The notes under the pieces are model-generated. The model saw nothing but the letters and a program-made list of their open reading frames with translations. It made no database searches and was not told the origin of the DNA. The translations under genes and the position numbers were made by a program. Below are positions 59,159 through 64,000 of a DNA stretch of 64,000 nt, piece by piece. Within the stretch, counting starts at the first letter, position 1. Every line of letters begins with the position of its first letter. Source of the stretch: DASRFR01 sp035651455 (GTDB lineage Bacteria > Acidobacteriota > Terriglobia > Terriglobales > Acidobacteriaceae); NCBI GenBank assembly GCA_035651455.1, contig DASRFR010000047.1, forward strand, positions 806,001-870,000, given 5' to 3'.

Positions 59159-61213
59159 ATGCCAGTTCAACAGTTGGTAAGCGCGTCTGTGCGAGTGATC
59201 TGGGCTGCCATTTGGTCTTTGACTTGGTGCGGTCCTGCCATCGCGCAGTCCGCCTCGCCACCATGGAAATATGATCTCCGTCCCGGAGATCACCTGGTCT
59301 ATCGCTACAGCTTTGAACGCGAATTCAAGGGCGAAACGCAGAGCAAGACTCGCGCCCAGTTCACCACCCATGTTCTGGTCACGGGCGAGCAGAATGGCCG
59401 GCTCAGCATTGGTTTCCAGAGGAATCGACAAACAGCGGATCTGTTGCTGTACCGCGAGAAGGGACACGACAAGCTCGCGCAGGAGTTGCCCAAATTTCAA
59501 AACCGCATGGCGCGACGCCCGGTTCGATTTTCTGAAGCCAACGAATTCTCTCCCACCGGAGTGGGACTCGATTATTGGCAGGTCAATCGTGAGAATACGA
59601 GTCGGATGCTCTTCGCCGTTCATGAAATCGAGGCTCTTCCTCAAACTGCCGTAAAAATTGGAGACACGTGGCGCGGCGGCGGGCTGCTTTCCTGGAATTT
59701 CCGTTTAGCCGCGCTCGAAAACCTCGGCGACACCAGTTGCTATCGCGTTGAGGGCAAAGCAGCGCCAGAAGGCGCGGAACTCGTTTATTGGTGGTGTCCC
59801 GTAGAAGGCTTCATTCGCAAGCTCATCTTTTATGCCGAGTATCCAGGCGGGGAAGGAGAAACTATCGTCGAGCGGGCGGTCTTCGAATTGACCGAGCGAA
59901 GGCGTCACGAAAGCCTGGAGACGTGGTTGCGGGCGCCGGATACGCAGCAGGCGGCCATGCAATCATTGCTGCTCTCGCCGTGGGCGGTGTTTCCTTTACC
60001 GGCGCTGGAAGAGGTTTTGCACTCAAATGATGGTGAAGTGCAGAGCCAGGCGTTGGCCATCCTGTTTCAACGTCACCTGGCGGTTACAGACCGCAATCGA
60101 GTGGTTGAACTTTCCGCAAGCAACGATCCGCTGGTGAAAAGTACGGCTGCCCAATTGCTTGATGCGAAACCGGCGGCAACCGCCCCGTCGCGGGCTGATG
60201 AGTGTCCTGCTCCTCCCCCCAAATATATTCCCCAACGACTGGGTACCTCTTTGCGCGTGGTTGCAGATGGCCGCGGCGATCAGCTGTTCATGGTTCACGT
60301 GCCTCTGGACTATCGCGGCGATCGCCCATTCCCATTATTGATTTACCTGAGCGGCGGTGCGGGATTTGCCATCGACGGTGTGCGTACCGGGGACGATGTG
60401 CTCTCGCAATCGGAATATATCGTGGTGTATCCACAAGCCGGAGGCCTGTGGTGGAAACCGGAGATCGCGTCACGGGTCGACGCGCTGCTGAAGCACGTGC
60501 TGGACGAGTTCAATGTGGATCGCAATCGCGTGTACGTTGCCGGGTACAGCAACGGGGGCACTGGGGCGCTTTATTACGCGACTTTATGGCCGCAGCGGTT
60601 TGCAGCGGTGGTATCGCTGATGGGCGCGGGCCAGTGCATCCCGGAAATCGCCGACTCACTTCCCAACGTTGTCAATTTACCGATTCTTTTCGTGCACGGG
60701 GACAAGGACCCGCTCATTTCCGCGGACTGCTCGCAAGAAACCTATACGTCGCTCATGAAACTGTCACCCCGAGTACATCCCGAATTTCACATCCTCAAGG
60801 GGCGCGCACACGAGATTACGTTGGAGACTGACGATGGATTGAGCCTGCCTTTCCTGCAGAAACAGGAGCGCGACCCGTCTCCAACGCGCGTGTCTGCGCG
60901 CTGGTCGGATCTCTCATATCCACGGCGCTACTGGGTTGAGCTGCTTCACAAATCGAAGGACACTGCGGAAGTTGATGCGCAGATCAAGACTGACGGTACG
61001 GTGGCGATAACCACGGATGGCGCCAGCCAGATTCGTCTTCTCCTGCGTTCGGATATGTTCCCGAAAGCAGGGCAGGTTCGAGTGGTGCTGAATGGCAAAC
61101 AGGTATTCCGCGGCCCAGTTCCGCGCAACTGCCAGGCGGCTGGAGAACCCCTAACCGCGACTGACGAGATGCTACGCTTCGACCTTCCTCTCGAGTTAGA
61201 GACCCGCCGTTAG
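59159..61213 (+). CDS. Exported protein with alpha/beta-hydrolase (esterase-like) domain
   Basis: A 684-residue protein with a signal-like N-terminus (VRVIWAAIWSLTWCGPAIAQSA). Residues about 35-270 are an unrecognised beta-rich domain (LVYRYSFEREFKGETQSKTRAQFTTHVLV, VKIGDTWRGGG, ELVYWWCPVEGFIRKLIFYAEYPGGEGETIVERAVFEL). A HEAT-like stretch follows near 275-340. The C-terminal half is an esterase of the feruloyl-esterase/PHB-depolymerase type: FPLLIYLSGGAGFAIDG, YIVVYPQAGGLWWKPEI, nucleophile in VAGYSNGGTG, acid in LFVHGDKDPLI and His in KGRAHEI. The three-part arrangement is unusual. The substrate is unknown and probably a polymer ester. Confidence 0.83.
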   Translation: MPVQQLVSASVRVIWAAIWSLTWCGPAIAQSASPPWKYDLRPGDHLVYRYSFEREFKGETQSKTRAQFTTHVLVTGEQNGRLSIGFQRNRQTADLLLYREKGHDKLAQELPKFQNRMARRPVRFSEANEFSPTGVGLDYWQVNRENTSRMLFAVHEIEALPQTAVKIGDTWRGGGLLSWNFRLAALENLGDTSCYRVEGKAAPEGAELVYWWCPVEGFIRKLIFYAEYPGGEGETIVERAVFELTERRRHESLETWLRAPDTQQAAMQSLLLSPWAVFPLPALEEVLHSNDGEVQSQALAILFQRHLAVTDRNRVVELSASNDPLVKSTAAQLLDAKPAATAPSRADECPAPPPKYIPQRLGTSLRVVADGRGDQLFMVHVPLDYRGDRPFPLLIYLSGGAGFAIDGVRTGDDVLSQSEYIVVYPQAGGLWWKPEIASRVDALLKHVLDEFNVDRNRVYVAGYSNGGTGALYYATLWPQRFAAVVSLMGAGQCIPEIADSLPNVVNLPILFVHGDKDPLISADCSQETYTSLMKLSPRVHPEFHILKGRAHEITLETDDGLSLPFLQKQERDPSPTRVSARWSDLSYPRRYWVELLHKSKDTAEVDAQIKTDGTVAITTDGASQIRLLLRSDMFPKAGQVRVVLNGKQVFRGPVPRNCQAAGEPLTATDEMLRFDLPLELETRR

Positions 61214-61287
61214 ACTCCTGCCTAAGCCCTATAGGGTCGGCTACCCTCGGATTTCGCCATAGCTACCCTATGTCCCCTATCGAACAA

Positions 61288-61318
61288 AACTGGCAGTCAC
61301 GATACATTGCTGCCAGTT
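61288..61318. repeat. Nine-base inverted repeat with 13-base spacer
   Basis: AACTGGCAG (61288-61296) and CTGCCAGTT (61310-61318) are exact complements separated by 13 bases. It lies just upstream of the candidate small gene and could be an operator or hairpin. Confidence 0.45.
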
Positions 61319-61349
61319 GAAGAAAAGACTGGGGAAGATCGTGAGCAAT

Positions 61350-61538
61350 ATGGCTTTGGACCGACGGCGCCGCACGCCCTTAGACGTGCTGCCGGACACC
61401 CTTCCCTATTCGCAACCACACCTCCCCTATGCCCGGCGAGAGAACGACGCGATGAATGCGCAGCTCAGCCGTTGGCTGGAACTGGCTGATAACGCCTTGC
61501 ACGACCCGGACACCAAAGGGAAACCCCGGGCTGCGTAG
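61350..61538 (+). CDS. Candidate small protein, function unknown
   Basis: A possible 62-residue soluble protein from ATG 61350 (the frame is open to TTG 61317). It reads MALDRRRRTPLDVLPDTLP at the start, and the second half is helical and charged (RRENDAMNAQLSRWLELADNALHD). No ribosome site is clear. It is included because its composition is protein-like and it fills a long gap; it could be chance. Confidence 0.35.
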   Translation: MALDRRRRTPLDVLPDTLPYSQPHLPYARRENDAMNAQLSRWLELADNALHDPDTKGKPRAA

Positions 61539-61683
61539 TCAGGGCTTTCCTGATTGCTTCGACCAGGCACGTGCGCTAGAGTTAATGCGCTCTCGCGATT
61601 CGTCCCGCCTCCTTTCTTCCCTATCTCAATAACGCGCAAATGACGCGTTGTGTGTGCAATATGTCAGGCTGCGGACGAGCGGT

Positions 61684-61699
61684 ACACCATATATGGTGT
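61684..61699. promoter_or_regulatory. 16-base perfect palindrome upstream of smc
   Basis: ACACCATATATGGTGT is an exact palindrome about 225 bases before the smc start. It has the size and symmetry of a dimeric repressor site. No regulator gene is nearby. Confidence 0.4.
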
Positions 61700-61923
61700 T
61701 TTCATGCTTGACCCCTGCCCCTATTCGCCTTTACAGTAGCTGGCAACCGTGCCAGCTCTGCTCCGGCAGCGCTGGCGTTGAATCCAGCCACTATAAGGGA
61801 GGCATCCGAAGAGTAAACGGGGCCTTTCCTACCGGCGAACCGTGCAGCGCGCCCCAGCCAGCGCAAACAGTGCGGGCACTAAAACGCAGTCGATAGCGTC
61901 CTAAAGTGCCGAAGGAGTGGACG

Positions 61924-64000
61924 TTGCTCAAACTGAAGAAGCTGCAAATCCTGGGATTCAAGTCCTTTTGCGATCGCACCGAACTCAAATTCCCCGGCGA
62001 CGGCGTAGCTGCCATTATTGGCCCCAACGGATGCGGCAAGTCCAATATCGCGGACGCAATCTCCTGGGTGCTGGGAGAGCAATCCGCCAAGTCTCTGCGC
62101 GGTTCGCGCATGGAAGACGTTATATTCGCGGGGACGCGTGATCGCAAGCCAACCGGTATGGCCGAAGTGGGCCTGACGCTGATCGATCCTGAGACCTATG
62201 ACGGCACGGATGCCGGCGAACCAACCCAGATCGAAATCGAGAACGACATGCCGGGGGAGGGAGAGCTCGGCACCCAGGACTGGGACGAAGCGGAAATTCG
62301 CGCCCGAGCGGCACAGGAAACGGATCGCGCGATTGAGGAAGCTCAGCCCGGGCAAACCGAGGAATCCAGTAATACGACTATCGGCACTGCCCCGGAGGGA
62401 GCAGCTTCGCCAAGCGTGGAAAGTTCCAATGGCGACAGTCAGCAGGTGGTGCTCAAAATACGGCGCCGCAAGTTCCAGCAGAATTTTCACTCGGGCGAGA
62501 TCCATGTCACACGCCGGCTGTTCCGGTCGGGAGACAGCGAATACCTGCTTAACGGAAAGCTCTGCCGTTTGCGCGATATCCAGGAGCTGTTCATGGGCAC
62601 GGGCCTGGGGCCTGAATCGTACGCATTGATCGAACAGGGCCGGATTGGGCAGATTCTCAGTAGCCGTCCCACAGATCGCCGAGCCATCATCGAAGAAGCT
62701 GCCGGCATTACCAAGTTCAAAACCAGAAAAAGGCTGGCGGAGGCGCGGCTTGAAGACGCCAAGCTTAACCTGGCGCGGGTAAATGACATCTTCGAGGAAG
62801 TTACGCGGCAGATGAATTCGCTCAAGCGGCAGGCGTCGAAGGCGGAACGCTTTGCTCGGCTGCGGGACGAGATGCGTGCCAAATTGCGGGTCGTGCTCGC
62901 CAGTAAGTTTGCGCAGATCGACCAGGAAAGTGCTGATCTCGACGCTCAGATCAACGAGATTTCCGAGCAGTTACAGGAGCAGAACGCCACGGCGCAGCAG
63001 TTGGAGCTGGAGCATAGTGAGCGCACCCAGCGTGGATACGCCGTGAGCGGAGAGGTAGAGCAGAACCGCCAGCGCCTGAAAGAGATTGAGATTGAAGCAG
63101 ACCGCTCCCTGGCGCGCCAGCGCGGCAATGAGGAGCGTTGCGCGGAGTTGGTGGTGCGGGTCGCCTCAGCCGAGGCAGAGTTGTCGCAGGCTCGCCACCG
63201 TCTCGCGGCCCTGGAATCGGAACTGGATTCGAACCGACAGGTGCTCGAATCGGCCGCAGCCGACCTCGCCGCCGCACAAAATGAATTGAAGCTCTCGCAA
63301 GAGGAAGCAGACCACGCTGCCGCTGACCTTACGCAACTGGAATGGCAACAGGAAGAATGGCGAGCCGCCATTATGGAAGCCGTCGCTTCGGCCGCCGACC
63401 TGCGTAACCAACTGACACAGGCGCAGGAGAGGCTGGCCGCTGTAGATCGCGAAACTCAGCGCCTTCAGGCGGAGATCGCAGCCGGAAGCTCGCAGGTCGA
63501 GGTCTTTGGCGGGCAGCGCGGGCAAATCGGGCTGGAATTTGAAACGGTATCGCAACGTGTCGCTGCGCTGACCGGAGAGATTTCGCAGACGCGGCAAACC
63601 ATGGATTCCAAGCGCCGTGAGGAGAACGAGGCCAAAAGCCACTTGGACCGCTTGCGTGCCGAGTATGCGTCGGCGATCGGCAAGAAGGGCTCTCTCGAGG
63701 CGGTGATCGCCGAGCATGGCTATTCTACGGAATCCGTGCGCCGCCTTTTTCAGTCGGGCGGGATGCAAGGCGGGCTGGCTCCGGTAGGAGTGCTGGCCGA
63801 TTTTCTCGAAGTGGAACCCCACTACGAGCGGGTGGTGGAAGATTTTCTCCGCGATGAACTCAATTACATCGTGGTGAAATCATGGGACGCGGCGGATGAA
63901 GGGCTGCGCCTGCTGCGCAACGATGTCGATGGGCGGGCCACGTTCCTGGTCCACCCCGAAGACTCGCAGGCGAAATTCTCTTTTGCGCTCGACGAGAGTA
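61924..64000 (+). CDS. smc: Chromosome segregation protein SMC, N-terminal part
   Basis: The gene runs off the right edge; 692 codons are visible. The start is TTG 61924 with AAGGAG at 61912-61917 six bases before it. The protein begins LKKLQILGFKSFCDRTELKF, with Walker A GPNGCGKSN at residues 33-41 and the ABC head motifs SLRGSRMEDVIFAGT and RSGDSEYLLNGKLCRLRDIQELFMGTGLG, then IEQGRIGQILSSRPTDRRAIIEEAAGITKFKTRKR. A long coiled coil follows from about 280. The hinge begins near 620 (LAPVGVLADFLEVEPHYERVVEDFL, GRATFLVHP). An acidic, Ser/Thr-rich insertion occupies about residues 95-188 inside the head, where most SMC proteins have a short loop. SMC compacts and segregates the chromosome with ScpA and ScpB. 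Confidence 0.96.
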   Translation, partial: MLKLKKLQILGFKSFCDRTELKFPGDGVAAIIGPNGCGKSNIADAISWVLGEQSAKSLRGSRMEDVIFAGTRDRKPTGMAEVGLTLIDPETYDGTDAGEPTQIEIENDMPGEGELGTQDWDEAEIRARAAQETDRAIEEAQPGQTEESSNTTIGTAPEGAASPSVESSNGDSQQVVLKIRRRKFQQNFHSGEIHVTRRLFRSGDSEYLLNGKLCRLRDIQELFMGTGLGPESYALIEQGRIGQILSSRPTDRRAIIEEAAGITKFKTRKRLAEARLEDAKLNLARVNDIFEEVTRQMNSLKRQASKAERFARLRDEMRAKLRVVLASKFAQIDQESADLDAQINEISEQLQEQNATAQQLELEHSERTQRGYAVSGEVEQNRQRLKEIEIEADRSLARQRGNEERCAELVVRVASAEAELSQARHRLAALESELDSNRQVLESAAADLAAAQNELKLSQEEADHAAADLTQLEWQQEEWRAAIMEAVASAADLRNQLTQAQERLAAVDRETQRLQAEIAAGSSQVEVFGGQRGQIGLEFETVSQRVAALTGEISQTRQTMDSKRREENEAKSHLDRLRAEYASAIGKKGSLEAVIAEHGYSTESVRRLFQSGGMQGGLAPVGVLADFLEVEPHYERVVEDFLRDELNYIVVKSWDAADEGLRLLRNDVDGRATFLVHPEDSQAKFSFALDES

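Larger units (their letters stand above)
61214..61923. other. Gap before smc (710 bases) with inverted repeats
   Basis: It holds one weak small-gene candidate (61350-61538), a nine-base inverted repeat (61288-61318) and a 16-base perfect palindrome (61684-61699), annotated separately. Otherwise I see nothing definite. Confidence 0.5.

Noticed and set aside
61648..61896. 82-codon plus-strand frame before smc
   Set aside because: It contains the palindrome at 61684 and has no protein-like composition.
1..64000. CRISPR arrays, insertion sequences, prophage or integrase genes
   Set aside because: No regularly spaced direct repeats, transposase motifs or phage structural genes were seen; the holin-like label at 44.9-45.4 kb is a family name only.

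Overview
The window looks like a chromosomal segment of an acidobacterium (Acidobacteriota, probably Terriglobia/Koribacter-like). This is inferred from the gene content and from family knowledge: an Oar-like TonB-dependent receptor C-terminus, a HAF-repeat exported protein, an FG-GAP/VCBS-repeat lipoprotein, a giant multi-SLBB polysaccharide export protein, a PAP2-Wzi fusion, and an SMC protein with a long insertion in its head. No rRNA, IS element, phage module or CRISPR array was seen.

Layout. 1-6.1 kb: end of a TonB receptor, a small unknown protein, then nifJ (pyruvate:ferredoxin oxidoreductase) with a dihydroorotate-dehydrogenase-like flavoprotein. A near-perfect CRP/FNR-type operator lies upstream of nifJ. 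6.1-10.2 kb (minus strand): nucleotide-sugar 6-dehydrogenase, an exported beta-helix-like protein and a GNAT protein. 10.4-12.5 kb: a LuxR-type response regulator, a degenerate receiver-only protein and a NusG/UpxY-like antiterminator, probably the control module of the following locus. 12.6-40.9 kb: a long co-directional exopolysaccharide locus. It contains outer-membrane export (SLBB/Wza-like), PAP2-Wzi fusion, Wzz without kinase, initiating phosphosugar transferase, Wzx flippase, Wzy/ligase-like polymerase, several glycosyltransferases (three GT4-like and one WecG/TagA), four methyltransferases, a PslG-like glycoside hydrolase, an alpha/alpha-toroid-like unknown, a zinc-ADH/Gfo-Idh-MocA fusion, an asparagine-synthase-type amidotransferase and a dimethylformamidase-like lipoprotein. 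Many genes overlap by a few bases and start with GTG or TTG, which suggests translational coupling.

41.2-47.1 kb: an FG-GAP lipoprotein gene broken by an in-frame stop, an ECF sigma factor, a four-gene minus-strand envelope operon resembling YqjD/YqjE/YqjK, and a HAF-repeat exported protein with a good promoter and terminator. 47.3-64 kb: housekeeping genes. These are tRNA-Ala(CGC), ribA (GTP cyclohydrolase II), a DUF2520 dehydrogenase-like protein, a NUDIX ADP-ribose pyrophosphatase, a cold-shock protein, PolX, several membrane proteins of unknown role, a ThiO-like oxidase, an M20 dipeptidase, a secreted esterase-like protein and the 5' part of smc, which runs off the window.

How it fits together. 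The dehydrogenase at 6.2 kb would supply a UDP-uronic acid. The WcaJ-like enzyme would start the repeat unit on undecaprenyl phosphate, and glycosyltransferases and methyltransferases would build it. AsnB could amidate the uronic acid. Wzx, Wzy and Wzz would flip, polymerise and set chain length, and the SLBB protein plus Wzi barrel would export and anchor the polymer. This pathway is inferred from families. The sugar composition cannot be read from sequence.
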